A DNA stretch of 64,000 bases, taken from contig NZ_CP077094.1 of the NCBI RefSeq assembly GCF_014269025.2, positions 1,488,001-1,552,000 of the forward strand. The letters are read 5' to 3'. A program made the translations under genes and the position numbers. The notes under the pieces were generated by a model that searched no databases, was not told the DNA's origin, and worked only from the letters and a program-made list of their open reading frames with translations. Origin of the DNA: Pseudomonas promysalinigenes. Its GTDB lineage: Bacteria > Pseudomonadota > Gammaproteobacteria > Pseudomonadales > Pseudomonadaceae. Shown here piece after piece: positions 46,571 to 56,910 of the stretch. Position 1 is the first letter of the stretch, and each line of letters begins with the position of its first letter.

Positions 46571-48004
46571 ATGGCTGGCAAAACGCTTTACGACAAACTC
46601 TGGGAAGCCCATGAGGTCAAGCGCCGTGATGACGGCTCGTCCTTGATCTACATCGACCGCCATATCATCCACGAGGTGACGTCGCCCCAGGCTTTCGAAG
46701 GCCTGCGCTTGGCCAATCGCAAGCCTTGGCGCATCGATGCCAACATCGCAACCCCCGATCACAACGTGCCGACTACGCCAGAGCGCAAGGGCGGTATCGA
46801 GGCCATCGTCGACCAGGTTTCGCGGCTGCAGGTGCAGACCCTCGATGAAAACTGTGACGAATATGGCATCGTCGAATTCAAGATGAACGACGAACGCCAG
46901 GGCATCGTCCACGTCATCAGCCCGGAGCAGGGCGCGACCTTGCCAGGCATGACCGTGGTCTGCGGCGATTCGCATACTTCCACCCATGGCGCATTCGGTG
47001 CCCTGGCCCATGGCATCGGTACTTCCGAGGTGGAGCACGTGCTCGCCACCCAGTGCCTGGTCGCCAAGAAGATGAAAAACATGTTGGTGCGTGTCGAAGG
47101 CCAGTTGCCGGCCGGCGTTACCGCCAAGGACATCGTGCTGGCGGTGATCGGCAAGATCGGCACCGCCGGTGGTAACGGCCACGCGATGGAATTCGCGGGC
47201 AGCGCCATCCGCGATCTGTCGATGGAAGGCCGCATGACCATCTGCAACATGTCCATCGAAGCCGGTGCGCGTGTGGGGCTGGTGGCGACCGATGCCACCA
47301 CCGTGGCCTACGTTGAAGGCCGCCCGTATGCGCCCAAGGGCGAGGACTGGAAGCGCGCTGTTGAAGCGTGGAAAGACTTGGTTTCTGACGACGATGCCGT
47401 GTTCGACACTGTGGTCGAGCTCGACGCTGCGCAGATCAAGCCGCAAGTCAGCTGGGGTACTTCGCCAGAGATGGTGTTGGCCGTGGATCAACGTGTGCCG
47501 GACCCGGCCGCCGAGCCAGACCTGATCAAGCGCGGTTCTATCGAGCGCGCCCTCAAGTACATGGGCCTGGCCGCCAACCAGGCGATCACCGACATCAAGC
47601 TTGACCGCGTATTCATCGGCTCCTGCACCAACTCGCGCATCGAAGACCTGCGCGCAGCTGCCGAAATCGCCAAGGGCCGCAAGGTTGCTGCCACCGTCAA
47701 GCAGGCGCTGGTAGTGCCAGGTTCGGGCCTGGTCAAAGCCCAGGCCGAGCGTGAAGGCCTAGACAAGATTTTCATCGAAGCTGGGTTCGAATGGCGTGAA
47801 CCGGGCTGCTCGATGTGCCTGGCGATGAACCCAGACCGCCTGGAGAGCGGCGAGCACTGCGCCTCGACCTCCAACCGTAACTTCGAAGGCCGCCAAGGCG
47901 CCGGTGGCCGTACCCACCTGGTGAGCCCGGCCATGGCCGCCGCCGCCGCAGTGACCGGCCACTTCATCGATGTCCGCGAGTTGATCCAAGGGAGCGCAGC
48001 ATGA
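46571..48004 (+). CDS. leuC: 3-isopropylmalate dehydratase large subunit
   Basis: Iron-sulphur subunit of isopropylmalate isomerase in leucine synthesis. 477 aa. Cluster cysteines in [11 protein letters not shown] and [33 protein letters not shown] is the aconitase signature. ATG 46571 follows GAGGAAC; the frame opens earlier at 46556. Overlaps leuD by ATGA. Confidence 0.96.
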   Translation: MAGKTLYDKLWEAHEVKRRDDGSSLIYIDRHIIHEVTSPQAFEGLRLANRKPWRIDANIATPDHNVPTTPERKGGIEAIVDQVSRLQVQTLDENCDEYGIVEFKMNDERQGIVHVISPEQGATLPGMTVVCGDSHTSTHGAFGALAHGIGTSEVEHVLATQCLVAKKMKNMLVRVEGQLPAGVTAKDIVLAVIGKIGTAGGNGHAMEFAGSAIRDLSMEGRMTICNMSIEAGARVGLVATDATTVAYVEGRPYAPKGEDWKRAVEAWKDLVSDDDAVFDTVVELDAAQIKPQVSWGTSPEMVLAVDQRVPDPAAEPDLIKRGSIERALKYMGLAANQAITDIKLDRVFIGSCTNSRIEDLRAAAEIAKGRKVAATVKQALVVPGSGLVKAQAEREGLDKIFIEAGFEWREPGCSMCLAMNPDRLESGEHCASTSNRNFEGRQGAGGRTHLVSPAMAAAAAVTGHFIDVRELIQGSAA

Positions 48005-48645
48005 AAGCCTTTACCCAGCATACCGGTCTCGTCGCGCCGTTGGATCGTGCCAACGTCGACACCGATCAGATCATCCCCAAGCAGTTCCTCAAGTCGATCA
48101 AGCGAACCGGCTTTGGCCCCAACCTGTTCGACGAATGGCGTTACCTGGATGTCGGCCAGCCGTACCAGGACAACAGCAAGCGCCCGCTGAATCAGGAATT
48201 CGTACTCAACCATGCGCGTTACCAGGGTGCCAGCGTGCTCTTGGCGCGCGAGAACTTCGGTTGCGGGTCGAGCCGGGAGCACGCGCCGTGGGCATTGGAC
48301 GAGTACGGCTTCCGTAGCGTGATTGCGCCGAGTTTTGCTGACATCTTCTTCAACAACAGCTTCAAGAACGGTTTGCTGCCGATCATTCTCAGCGATGAGG
48401 AAGTGGACGAACTGTTCAAGCAGGTGGAAGCCAACCCAGGTTACCAACTGACCATCGACCTGCAAGCGCAGGCGGTGACGCGCCCGGACGGCAAGGTACT
48501 GCACTTCGAAATCGATGCTTTCCGCAAGCATTGCCTGCTCAATGGTCTTGACGACATTGGCCTGACCTTGCAAGACAGCGACGCGATCAAGGCATTCGAA
48601 GGCAAACACCGCGCCAGCCAGCCTTGGCTGTTCCGTGATGCCTGA
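48001..48645 (+). CDS. leuD: 3-isopropylmalate dehydratase small subunit
   Basis: Swivel-domain partner of LeuC. 214 aa. Signatures [13 protein letters not shown] and [15 protein letters not shown]. Its ATG overlaps the leuC stop, so the two subunits are made in step. Confidence 0.96.
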   Translation: MKAFTQHTGLVAPLDRANVDTDQIIPKQFLKSIKRTGFGPNLFDEWRYLDVGQPYQDNSKRPLNQEFVLNHARYQGASVLLARENFGCGSSREHAPWALDEYGFRSVIAPSFADIFFNNSFKNGLLPIILSDEEVDELFKQVEANPGYQLTIDLQAQAVTRPDGKVLHFEIDAFRKHCLLNGLDDIGLTLQDSDAIKAFEGKHRASQPWLFRDA

Positions 48646-48755
48646 ATGCCGTAGTCGGCGTCGCTGGCTTTGACGCACAAGGGTCGTGTACTCAGTAGCA
48701 GCGGCTTGAGACGCGAGATGGCCAGCACTGGCAATAAAATATAAAGGACTGACCC

Positions 48756-49520
48756 ATGACCAGCACCCAACACACCGACGTCGTCCAGCGCCAGTTCGGC
48801 GAACAGGCCAGTGCATACCTGAGCAGCGCCGTACACGCTCAAGGCAGCGAATTCGCGTTGCTACAGGCCGAGCTGGCTGGCCAGGGCGCTGCCCGTGTGC
48901 TGGATCTGGGTTGCGGTGCCGGGCATGTCAGCTTCCATGTCGCCCCGCTGGTCGCTGAAGTGGTCGCCTACGACCTGTCGCAGTCCATGCTCGACGTGGT
49001 GGCCCGCGCCGCCGCAGAGCGGGGCCTGAGCAATATCGCTACCGAACGCGGTGCGGCCGAGCGCCTGCCGTTCGCCGATGCCTCCTTCGACTTCGTTTTC
49101 AGCCGGTACTCGGCGCACCACTGGAGCGACCTGGGGCTGGCGCTGCGGGAAGTACGACGGGTACTCAAGCCTGGTGGCGTAGCAGCGTTCATCGACGTTA
49201 TGTCGCCGGGTAGCCCGCTGCTCGATACTTACTTGCAAACGGTCGAGGTGCTGCGCGATACCAGCCACGTGCGTGATTACTCGGCGGCCCAGTGGCAGCG
49301 GCAGGTCAGCGAGGCGGGCCTGCACGTGCGCAGTCACAGCCGCCAGGCGTTGCGCCTGGAGTTCACCAGCTGGGTCGAGCGCATGCGCACCCCTGAGCCG
49401 ATGCGTGTTGCCATCCGCCAATTGCAGCAAGCCATGGGCGAAGAAGTACGGCAGTATTACCAAATCGAGGCCGATGGTTCGTTCAGCACCGATGTGCTGG
49501 TGCTGTGGGCCGAGCGTTGA
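48756..49520 (+). CDS. Class I SAM-dependent methyltransferase
   Basis: 254 aa. SAM motif I VLDLGCGAGHVSFH near residues 48-61, motif II DLSQSMLDVV, and FDFVFSRYSAHHW then RVLKPGGVAAFIDV. UbiE-like in fold, but the substrate is unknown. It sits between leuD and leuB with 110-bp and 54-bp gaps and its own AAGGA; a methyltransferase in this place is common in Pseudomonas, yet no link to leucine is known. Confidence 0.9.
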   Translation: MTSTQHTDVVQRQFGEQASAYLSSAVHAQGSEFALLQAELAGQGAARVLDLGCGAGHVSFHVAPLVAEVVAYDLSQSMLDVVARAAAERGLSNIATERGAAERLPFADASFDFVFSRYSAHHWSDLGLALREVRRVLKPGGVAAFIDVMSPGSPLLDTYLQTVEVLRDTSHVRDYSAAQWQRQVSEAGLHVRSHSRQALRLEFTSWVERMRTPEPMRVAIRQLQQAMGEEVRQYYQIEADGSFSTDVLVLWAER

Positions 49521-49574
49521 GAATTTTTCGGTGGGGCCCCATCGGGCACGCCGCGTGAATGGATAGAGGAAAGC

Positions 49575-50657
49575 ATGAGCAAGCAGATTCTGATTCTCCC
49601 AGGTGATGGCATTGGCCCGGAAATCATGGCCGAGGCGGTCAAGGTGCTGGAGCTGGCCAACGACAAGTTCCAGCTTGACTTGAGCCTCGAGCATGACGTG
49701 ATCGGCGGCGCCGCCATCGACAAGCACGGTGTGCCGCTGGCCGATGAAACCCTTGAGCGCGCACGCAAAGCCGACGCCGTACTGCTGGGCGCCGTTGGCG
49801 GCCCGAAGTGGGACAAGATCGAGCGTGACATCCGCCCTGAGCGCGGGCTGCTGAAAATCCGTTCGCAACTGGGCCTGTTCGCCAACCTGCGCCCGGCGAT
49901 TCTCTACCCGCAGTTGGCCGATGCTTCGTCGCTCAAGCCGGAAATCGTTGCGGGCCTGGATATCCTCATCGTCCGTGAACTCACCGGCGGTATCTACTTC
50001 GGCGCACCGCGCGGCCAGCGCGAGCTTGAAGGCGGCGAGCGTCAGGCCTACGACACCCTGCCGTACAGCGAAAGCGAAGTCCGTCGCATCGCCCGCGTTG
50101 GTTTCGACATGGCGCGCGTGCGCGGCAAGAAGCTGTGCTCGGTGGACAAGGCCAACGTTCTTGCCTCCAGCCAGCTGTGGCGCGAAGTGGTCGAGGATGT
50201 GGCCAAGGACTATCCGGACGTCGAACTGAGCCACATGTACGTCGATAACGCCGCCATGCAGCTGGTGCGCGCACCGAAACAGTTCGACGTGGTGGTGACC
50301 GACAACATGTTCGGCGACATCCTGTCGGATGAAGCTTCCATGCTCACAGGTTCCATAGGCATGCTGCCTTCGGCCTCCCTGGACGCCAACAACAAAGGCA
50401 TGTACGAGCCTTGCCATGGCTCGGCTCCGGACATTGCCGGGCAGGGTATCGCCAACCCGCTGGCGACCATCCTCTCGGTGTCGATGATGCTGCGTTACAG
50501 CTTCAACCAGCAGGCTGCGGCCGAGGCGATCGAGAAGGCGGTCAGTGTGGTGCTCGATCAAGGTCTGCGCACCGGCGACATCTGGTCGGCTGGCTGCGAC
50601 AAAGTAGGCACGCAGGAAATGGGCGACGCAGTAGTCGCAGCGCTGCGGAATCTGTAA
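49575..50657 (+). CDS. leuB: 3-isopropylmalate dehydrogenase
   Basis: NAD-dependent oxidative decarboxylase, third leucine-specific step. 360 aa. [14 protein letters not shown] at the N-terminus, [10 protein letters not shown], and the metal/substrate signature [28 protein letters not shown] precedes the ATG. Confidence 0.97.
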   Translation: MSKQILILPGDGIGPEIMAEAVKVLELANDKFQLDLSLEHDVIGGAAIDKHGVPLADETLERARKADAVLLGAVGGPKWDKIERDIRPERGLLKIRSQLGLFANLRPAILYPQLADASSLKPEIVAGLDILIVRELTGGIYFGAPRGQRELEGGERQAYDTLPYSESEVRRIARVGFDMARVRGKKLCSVDKANVLASSQLWREVVEDVAKDYPDVELSHMYVDNAAMQLVRAPKQFDVVVTDNMFGDILSDEASMLTGSIGMLPSASLDANNKGMYEPCHGSAPDIAGQGIANPLATILSVSMMLRYSFNQQAAAEAIEKAVSVVLDQGLRTGDIWSAGCDKVGTQEMGDAVVAALRNL

Positions 50658-50720
50658 TCTCTCTGGCCCGCCACCACGAACCCGAGGTGGCGGCCCACTT
50701 TTAGCAAAGGTGTAGTTGCG

Positions 50721-51833
50721 ATGAAACGTGTAGGTCTGATCGGTTGGCGCGGTATGGTCGGTTCCGTGCTCATGCAGCGGATGCTGGAGGAGCAGGATTT
50801 CGACCTCATTGAGCCGGTGTTCTTCACTACCTCCAACGTAGGTGGCCAGGGCCCGAACGTGGGCAAGGACATTGCTCCGCTCAAGGACGCTTATTCGATC
50901 GAAGAACTCAAGACCCTCGACGTGATCCTGACTTGCCAGGGCGGCGACTACACCAACGAGGTGTTCCCCAAGCTGCGTGAAGCCGGCTGGCAGGGCTACT
51001 GGATCGATGCCGCTTCGTCGCTGCGTATGCAGGACGATGCAGTGATCGTTCTGGACCCGGTCAACCGCAAGGTCATCGATCACCAGCTCGATGCCGGTAC
51101 CAAGAACTACATCGGCGGCAACTGCACCGTCAGCCTGATGCTGATGGGCCTGGGTGGCTTGTTCGAAGCCGGCCTGGTGGAGTGGATGAGCGCCATGACC
51201 TACCAGGCAGCCTCGGGTGCTGGCGCACAGAACATGCGCGAGCTGATCAAGCAAATGGGAGCTACCCATGGGGCAGTTACCGATGACTTGGCCAACCCAG
51301 CCAGCGCCATCCTCGATATCGACCGTAAGGTGGCCGAAGCCATGCGTGGCGAAGCGTTCCCCACCGAGAACTTCGGCGTGCCGCTGGCAGGCAGCCTGAT
51401 TCCATGGATCGACAAGGAACTGCCGAACGGGCAGAGCCGTGAAGAGTGGAAAGCCCAGGCCGAGACCAACAAGATCCTTGGCCGCTTCAAGAGCCCGATC
51501 CCAGTGGACGGCATCTGCGTGCGCATCGGCGCCATGCGCTGCCACAGCCAGGCGCTGACCATCAAGCTGAACAAGGACGTGCCGCTGGCCGACATCGAAG
51601 GCATGATCAGCCAGCACAATCCATGGGTCAAACTGGTGCCCAACCACCGTGAAATCAGCATGCAAGAGCTGACCCCGACCAACGTCACCGGTACCCTGAA
51701 CGTTCCGGTTGGCCGCCTGCGCAAGCTGAACATGGGCTCGCAGTACCTGGGCGCGTTCACCGTAGGTGACCAATTGCTGTGGGGCGCCGCTGAGCCGCTG
51801 CGCCGCATGCTGCGGATCTTGCTGGAGCGTTGA
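50721..51833 (+). CDS. asd: Aspartate-semialdehyde dehydrogenase
   Basis: Makes aspartate semialdehyde for lysine, threonine, methionine and diaminopimelate. 370 aa, E. coli-type. [14 protein letters not shown] (NADP), catalytic cysteine in [10 protein letters not shown] near residue 135, and the substrate arginine and catalytic histidine in [13 protein letters not shown]. All residues are intact, unlike the paralogue downstream. Confidence 0.96.
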   Translation: MKRVGLIGWRGMVGSVLMQRMLEEQDFDLIEPVFFTTSNVGGQGPNVGKDIAPLKDAYSIEELKTLDVILTCQGGDYTNEVFPKLREAGWQGYWIDAASSLRMQDDAVIVLDPVNRKVIDHQLDAGTKNYIGGNCTVSLMLMGLGGLFEAGLVEWMSAMTYQAASGAGAQNMRELIKQMGATHGAVTDDLANPASAILDIDRKVAEAMRGEAFPTENFGVPLAGSLIPWIDKELPNGQSREEWKAQAETNKILGRFKSPIPVDGICVRIGAMRCHSQALTIKLNKDVPLADIEGMISQHNPWVKLVPNHREISMQELTPTNVTGTLNVPVGRLRKLNMGSQYLGAFTVGDQLLWGAAEPLRRMLRILLER

Positions 51834-51850
51834 TCGCTTTTGCGGTGCCG

Positions 51851-51883
51851 AAAACCCGTGCTGGTGACAGCGCGGGTTTTTTT
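51851..51883 (+). terminator. Terminator of asd
   Basis: AAAACCCG-GCT stem with AGC-CGGGTTTT (one bulged base on each side), GGTGAC loop, then a T-run. Confidence 0.85.
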
Positions 51884-51890
51884 ATGCCTG

Positions 51891-51974
51891 TGCGGGCCTC
51901 TTCGCGGGTGAACCCGCACCACGCCATAATAGGATCCCTGCAAGAGCAGGTTCACCCGCGAAAGGGCTAGCACA
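51891..51974. repeat. Paired REP elements
   Basis: TGCGGGCCTCTTCGCGGGTG with AACCCGCACC, and its inverse about 25 bp later (GCAGGTTCACCCGCGAAAGG). Inverted pair between asd and the asd-like gene. Confidence 0.8.
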
Positions 51975-52036
51975 GACAAACCACTACAATCCAAGTAAAG
52001 TGCCGCCCCCGCCGTTTCAGTAAAAGGACCTCTACC

Positions 52037-53041
52037 ATGACCACTCCCCTGGATATCGCCATTGTCGGTGCTACCGGCAGCGTGGGTGAAACCCTCGTGC
52101 AGATCCTCGAAGAGCTGGCTTTCCCGGTCGCAACCCTGCACCTGCTGGCCAGCATGGAATCGGCGGGCAGCAGCGTGATGTTCGCTGGCAAGAAGATCAA
52201 GGTGCGGGAAGTCGATAGCTTCGACTTCGCCCAGGTCAAGCTGGCCTTCTTCGCCGCCAGCCCGGCGGTCAGCCGCAGCTTTGCAAGCAAGGCTCAGCAG
52301 GCCGGCTGTACCGTCATTGACCTTTCCGGCGCTCTTGAAAATGCCCTGGCCGTGGTCCCCGAGGCCAATGGTGACAGTATTGCCACGCTCAAGCTGCCGG
52401 CGCTCATCACCAGCCCTAGCTGCGCAGCCGTTGCCTTGGCGGTCGCCCTGGCTCCACTGAAGGAACAACTGGGCATTGAACGGGTGCAGGTAATGGCCGC
52501 GCTGGCGGTGTCCGCTCAGGGCCGCGAGGCGGTCAGCGAGCTGGCCCGGCAAACGGCAGAACTGCTGAACGCCCGCCCGTTGGAGCCACGTTTCTTCGAT
52601 CGGCAGATGGCTTTCAACCTATTGGCTCAGGTCGGCCCGGTCGATGAGCACGGCCATACCGGCGTGGAGCGCCGCCTGGTGGAGGAGTTGCGCGTACTGC
52701 TGGGGCTGGCGAAGCTGAATATTTCCGTGAGCTGCATTCAAGTCCCGGTGTTTTTCGGCGATAGCTTCAGTGTGGCATTGCAGTGCCGCGAACCCGTGGA
52801 TCTGGCGCAGGTGAACCAGGCCTTAGAGCAGGCCGACAGCGTCGAGCTGGTGGAAAACGATGACTATCCCACCCCAGTCGGTGACGCAGTCGGCCAAGAC
52901 GTGGTCTATGTTGGTCGTGTACGCCGTGGAATTGACGACAGCCAGCAACTGAACCTGTGGCTGACCACCGACAACCTGCGCAAGGGCGCAGCGCTGAACG
53001 CCGTCCAGGTGGCGCAATTGTTGATTAAACACATGGTGTAA
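52037..53041 (+). CDS. Asd-like protein, probably inactive as dehydrogenase
   Basis: 334-aa paralogue of the short-form Asd family. The Rossmann start IAIVGATGSVGETLVQIL is intact and a cysteine is kept in SPSCAAVAL. In active relatives the motif near residue 240 reads R-(I/V)-PV-x-x-GHSEA; here it is CIQVPVFFGDSFSVALQ, so both the substrate arginine (now Q) and the catalytic histidine (now D) are lost. Similar Usg-type proteins sit upstream of fimV-truA in many Gammaproteobacteria. AAAGGA precedes the ATG. Confidence 0.85.
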   Translation: MTTPLDIAIVGATGSVGETLVQILEELAFPVATLHLLASMESAGSSVMFAGKKIKVREVDSFDFAQVKLAFFAASPAVSRSFASKAQQAGCTVIDLSGALENALAVVPEANGDSIATLKLPALITSPSCAAVALAVALAPLKEQLGIERVQVMAALAVSAQGREAVSELARQTAELLNARPLEPRFFDRQMAFNLLAQVGPVDEHGHTGVERRLVEELRVLLGLAKLNISVSCIQVPVFFGDSFSVALQCREPVDLAQVNQALEQADSVELVENDDYPTPVGDAVGQDVVYVGRVRRGIDDSQQLNLWLTTDNLRKGAALNAVQVAQLLIKHMV

Positions 53042-53113
53042 AAGATACTGGCGAGCACTTTTGTCCCGCGCCACGTACGGGTTTTTGGGACGATTCATAC
53101 AAGGGAAGAGGTC

Positions 53114-55804
53114 ATGCTTCGAATTCGCAAATTGGTTCTGGCCATGGCGGCAGCGTCTGCGCTGACGTCGGGCATGGCGAATGCCCTGGGGTTGGGTGAG
53201 CTGACATTGAAGTCGGCGCAGAACCAACCGCTGGATGCCGAGATCGAACTGCTTGATGTGCGCGACCTCACCGCAGCCGAAGTGGCCCCAAGCCTGGCAC
53301 CGCCCGAAGAGTTCAGCAAAGCCGGGGTGCCGCTTGCGGCTTACCTGCAAGACCTCACCTTCACACCGGTGATCAACCCTAACGGCAAGAGCGTACTGCG
53401 GGTCACTTCGACCCAGCCACTGCCGGGAACGGTGGTCAAGTTTCTGGTTCAGGTGATGTGGCCCCAGGGCCGCCTGCTGCGTGACTACAGCGTGCTGCTC
53501 GACCAGGCGCAGGCTCAGGGCCAGCAGTCAGCGGCGGGCAACATCACGCCGGCTACCAGCAGTGCCGCCAGCTATACCACCAAGCGGCGCGACACCCTGT
53601 GGCAGATCGCAGCTCGCAACACCCAGGGCGGCGGTTCGGTACAGCAGACCATGATCGCCATTCAGGCGCTCAACCCCGATGCATTCATCGGCAACAACAT
53701 CAACCAGCTGAAAGTTGGCCAGGTATTGCGCCTGCCTGACCAACAGCAGATCCAGAGCATTCCCCAAGGGGAGGCCAACCGCGAAGTGGCTGAACAGTAC
53801 GCAGCCTGGCGTGAGGGCCGGCGTCTGGGGCCGCGGGCGCGCCAACTCGACGCTACCCGGCGGGGTGCCGCCGATGCAGCGCCTGAGCGTATCGCCCAGG
53901 GTGACAACCTGCGCCTGGTGACCCCGGGCAACCAGGCTGGTGCTGACAGCGCCAAGGCTGTCAGCGACAAGCTTGCGGTGGCTCAAGAAAGCCTGGACAC
54001 CAGCCGCCGTGACAACGAAGAGCTGAGAAGCCGCGTCAGCGATTTGCAAAGCCAGATGGACAAGTTGCAAAAGCTGATCCAGCTCAAGAACGATCAACTG
54101 GCCCGTCTGGAAGCGCAGGGGGCTGCAACCGAAGCGCCGGCAGCTCCGTTGCCGGGTGAATCAGCGCCGGTACAGCCAGCGGCGGCCGATGTTGCCCCTG
54201 CCGAGCCAGTGGTGGCGCCTGCGCCAGCTGCTGCAGACACCGCACCTGCTCAGGCTCCTGTCGATGAGGCGCCAGCTGCGTCAGAGCCGCCAAGCGCACT
54301 CGATGACCTGCTGGGCAACCCACTCTTGCTGGGGCTGATTGCCGGTTCCGCCTTCCTGGTTCTGCTGCTGCTTCTGCTGTTGCTGGCGCGCAAGCGCAAG
54401 GCCCAGCAGGAAGCGGAAAAACATTTGCGCATGGCCCGTGCGCTGGCTGAGGAAGGCGAGCGCAGCCCAGATCTTGACCTGCCGCCGAGCAGTTTCGATG
54501 AGTTGGAAGTGTCCGCACCTAGCGTGACCCTTTCGCCTGCCGTGGTAGCCGCTTCGGCTGCTGCCGCCGTTGCCGCCGAAAAGCCCGCAGCCCCAGCAAC
54601 GCCAGCGGCTGAACCTGAGCCGCAGCTGGACCCGAACGCCGCATTACTGGCCGAAGTCGATTTGAGCCTCTCGCGTGGTCGCCTCAACCACGCGGCCGAT
54701 CTGCTGGAAGCAGCCGTGGCGGCGCAGCCCGAAAATGACGCCTTGCGCCTTAAACTGATGGACGTCTATGCCCGTCAGGGTGACCACAGCGCATTCGTCG
54801 ACCAGGAGCGTAAGCTGGCTGGCAGCGAGGTGAACGCTGCGCAGGTCAACAGCCTCAAAGAGCGCTACCCGGCGATGCTGGGACTGGCTGCCGGCGCCGT
54901 GGGTGCCGCCGCGCTGGCCGCTGAAATGGACGAGCAGTATGTCCATGAGCTGCTCAAGGAAGAGCCACAAGCGCCAGCGGCGCCCGAGCAAGCACCGCAG
55001 CCTGCAGCAGAACCTGAGGTGGATCTCGACGCCGCTGCCGAAGCTTTCACCGAGACGTCGGTCCTTGATGATCACGACCTGGACAGCGCCTTCGACTTGA
55101 GCCTGGAGGACGAGTTGCCAGCGGGTGAGCCGGCCGAACCGCCGATGCTCGATGAAATGTCTTTGGCCGAGCCGCAAGCGGCAGTCGAACCGCCAGTCGA
55201 CCAGGCGCCGACCGATGCCGATGACGATTTCGAAGCCATGCTGGCCCAGGCTCAAGCCCAAGCCGAGCCTCAGAACGTCGACGACCTGGCTGATTTCGAC
55301 TTGGCCGATTTCGATCTTGATGCGGGGCAAGCAACGACCCCGGCTGCTTCGGTCGTGCAGGACGAAGAGCCAGTGGATGTCGCAGCGGAACTTGCAGCTT
55401 TCGACGCCATTCCAGAATTCGACCCGATTTCCGAGCTGGAATTGCCGGACGACTTCGACCTTTCACTGTCGCTGGATGACGACTCGCCCGCTGCCAAGAA
55501 TTTCGCTTCGGAGCTGAACGACGTCAACGCCGAGCTCGACAAGCTGTCCCAGAGCCTGGAATCACCTTCACTGGAGCCGCACTTCACCGCTGAAGACGCT
55601 GCCGCTGAGCCTGAGCCGCTGGACGATCTGGACTTCGACTTCTTCTCCGGTGCCGATGAGGTGGCGACCAAACTCGACCTGGCGCGTGCCTACATCGACA
55701 TGGGTGACCATCAGGGCGCCCGTGACATCCTCGATGAGGTGGTCAAGGATGGTGATGACGGCCAGCGTCAAGAAGCCGAAGACATGCTATCGCGCTTGGT
55801 TTGA
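53114..55804 (+). CDS. fimV: Pilus-assembly/motility protein FimV
   Basis: Peptidoglycan-binding inner-membrane hub for type IV pili and polar organisation. 896 aa: signal peptide (about 1-24, ending ANALG), FimV N-terminal domain, LysM domain (YTTKRRDTLWQIAARN to VGQVLRLP, near 155-215), a coiled coil (about 280-340), an Ala/Pro tract, one membrane segment (LLLGLIAGSAFLVLLLLLLL near 410-430), an acidic cytoplasmic region with TPR-like parts, and the C-terminal FimV motif (KLDLARAYIDMGDHQGARDI). GAAGAGG precedes the ATG. Confidence 0.95.
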   Translation: MLRIRKLVLAMAAASALTSGMANALGLGELTLKSAQNQPLDAEIELLDVRDLTAAEVAPSLAPPEEFSKAGVPLAAYLQDLTFTPVINPNGKSVLRVTSTQPLPGTVVKFLVQVMWPQGRLLRDYSVLLDQAQAQGQQSAAGNITPATSSAASYTTKRRDTLWQIAARNTQGGGSVQQTMIAIQALNPDAFIGNNINQLKVGQVLRLPDQQQIQSIPQGEANREVAEQYAAWREGRRLGPRARQLDATRRGAADAAPERIAQGDNLRLVTPGNQAGADSAKAVSDKLAVAQESLDTSRRDNEELRSRVSDLQSQMDKLQKLIQLKNDQLARLEAQGAATEAPAAPLPGESAPVQPAAADVAPAEPVVAPAPAAADTAPAQAPVDEAPAASEPPSALDDLLGNPLLLGLIAGSAFLVLLLLLLLLARKRKAQQEAEKHLRMARALAEEGERSPDLDLPPSSFDELEVSAPSVTLSPAVVAASAAAAVAAEKPAAPATPAAEPEPQLDPNAALLAEVDLSLSRGRLNHAADLLEAAVAAQPENDALRLKLMDVYARQGDHSAFVDQERKLAGSEVNAAQVNSLKERYPAMLGLAAGAVGAAALAAEMDEQYVHELLKEEPQAPAAPEQAPQPAAEPEVDLDAAAEAFTETSVLDDHDLDSAFDLSLEDELPAGEPAEPPMLDEMSLAEPQAAVEPPVDQAPTDADDDFEAMLAQAQAQAEPQNVDDLADFDLADFDLDAGQATTPAASVVQDEEPVDVAAELAAFDAIPEFDPISELELPDDFDLSLSLDDDSPAAKNFASELNDVNAELDKLSQSLESPSLEPHFTAEDAAAEPEPLDDLDFDFFSGADEVATKLDLARAYIDMGDHQGARDILDEVVKDGDDGQRQEAEDMLSRLV

Positions 55805-55815
55805 GCATACAGTCC

Positions 55816-55903
55816 CGGCTTCTTCGCCGGTGAACCGCCCCCGCGAGCGCTGCACCGGTCTTTAGCCGTTGCAATGCTCTGGGTTCACCTGCGAAGCAGC
55901 CCT
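55816..55903. repeat. Worn REP pair after fimV
   Basis: CGGCTTCTTCGCCGGTGAAC and, inverted, GGGTTCACCTGCGAAGCAG about 50 bp on; a decayed version of the pair near 51.9 kb. Confidence 0.55.
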
Positions 55904-55920
55904 CATGCCCATACACATTC

Positions 55921-55955
55921 AATGGCAGCCCTATGGCTGCCATTGTCGTTATAAT
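55921..55955 (+). promoter_or_regulatory. Hairpin and TATAAT -10 upstream of truA
   Basis: A perfect 10-bp hairpin AATGGCAGCC-CTAT-GGCTGCCATT (55921-55944) followed by TATAAT (55950-55955). The -10 would start truA mRNA near 55962; no matching -35 is seen because the hairpin fills that place. Confidence 0.4.
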
Positions 55956-55985
55956 CCCCGCCATTTCGTATCACCCACAGGTTTC

Positions 55986-56846
55986 ATGCTCTTGGACATC
56001 ATCGACACCGCCGCCGCCGAATCGGCCGCCGAAGGCTTCACCCGCATTGCGCTGGGTGTGGAATACAAAGGTTCGCGCTACCGTGGCTGGCAGCGCCAGG
56101 CCAGCGGCGTGCCCAGCGTCCAGCAGGCCCTGGAGCAGGCGCTGTCGAAGGTGGCCGACGAGCCGATCAGCGTGATTTGCGCCGGGCGCACCGACGCCGG
56201 TGTACATGGCTGTGGGCAGGTCGTGCACTTCGACACCCGCGCCGTGCGTGACGAGCGCGCCTGGACCCTTGGCACCAATTTCAACCTGCCCCACGACATC
56301 AGCGTGGTATGGTCGCGGCCAATGCCGGCAGATTTTCATGCGCGCTTCAAGGCCTGCGCCCGGCGTTACCGCTACGTGATCTACAACGATCCGATTCGCC
56401 CCGCGCACCTGGCCGAAGAAGTCACCTGGAACCACCGCCCGCTGGATGTCGAACGCATGGCCCAGGCTGCTCAATACCTGCTCGGAACCCACGATTTCAG
56501 TGCGTTCCGTGCCAGCCAGTGCCAGGCCAAATCACCGATCAAGCACATCCATCATCTGCGGGTCACTCGCCACGGTCAGATGATCGTCCTGGATGTGCGT
56601 GCCACTGCTTTTCTGCACCACATGGTGCGCAACATTGCCGGCGTGCTGATGACCATCGGTGCGGGCGAGCGCCCGGTTGAATGGGCACGGCAGGTGCTTG
56701 AGGGGCGCAACCGCCGCGAGGGCGGGGTGACCGCACACCCATACGGCCTATACCTGGTGCAGGTGGAGTACCCGCAGGCCTACCAATTGCCGCAGCGCTA
56801 CATCGGCCCACACTTTTTAACCGGTTACCAAACGCTGGCTGACTGA
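55986..56846 (+). CDS. truA: tRNA pseudouridine(38-40) synthase
   Basis: Modifies the anticodon arm of many tRNAs. 286 aa. GVEYKGSRYRGWQRQ, catalytic aspartate in GRTDAGVHGCGQVVHF near residue 70, and FLHHMVRNIAGVL. ATG 55986 (MLLDIIDTAAA) gives a slightly long N-terminus; the frame runs back to 55869 through non-coding repeats. Confidence 0.94.
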   Translation: MLLDIIDTAAAESAAEGFTRIALGVEYKGSRYRGWQRQASGVPSVQQALEQALSKVADEPISVICAGRTDAGVHGCGQVVHFDTRAVRDERAWTLGTNFNLPHDISVVWSRPMPADFHARFKACARRYRYVIYNDPIRPAHLAEEVTWNHRPLDVERMAQAAQYLLGTHDFSAFRASQCQAKSPIKHIHHLRVTRHGQMIVLDVRATAFLHHMVRNIAGVLMTIGAGERPVEWARQVLEGRNRREGGVTAHPYGLYLVQVEYPQAYQLPQRYIGPHFLTGYQTLAD

Positions 56847-56910
56847 CTGACGCATCGGTAGTCATTTGCTACCATCGGACTTTTGACCAATCACCTAGGG
56901 TTTGCTGTTC

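Noticed and set aside
48861..51773. 970-codon open frame on the minus strand
   Set aside because: It is antisense to the methyltransferase, leuB and asd genes and arises from GC-rich codon bias; composition (His, Gln, Arg rich) fits no family.
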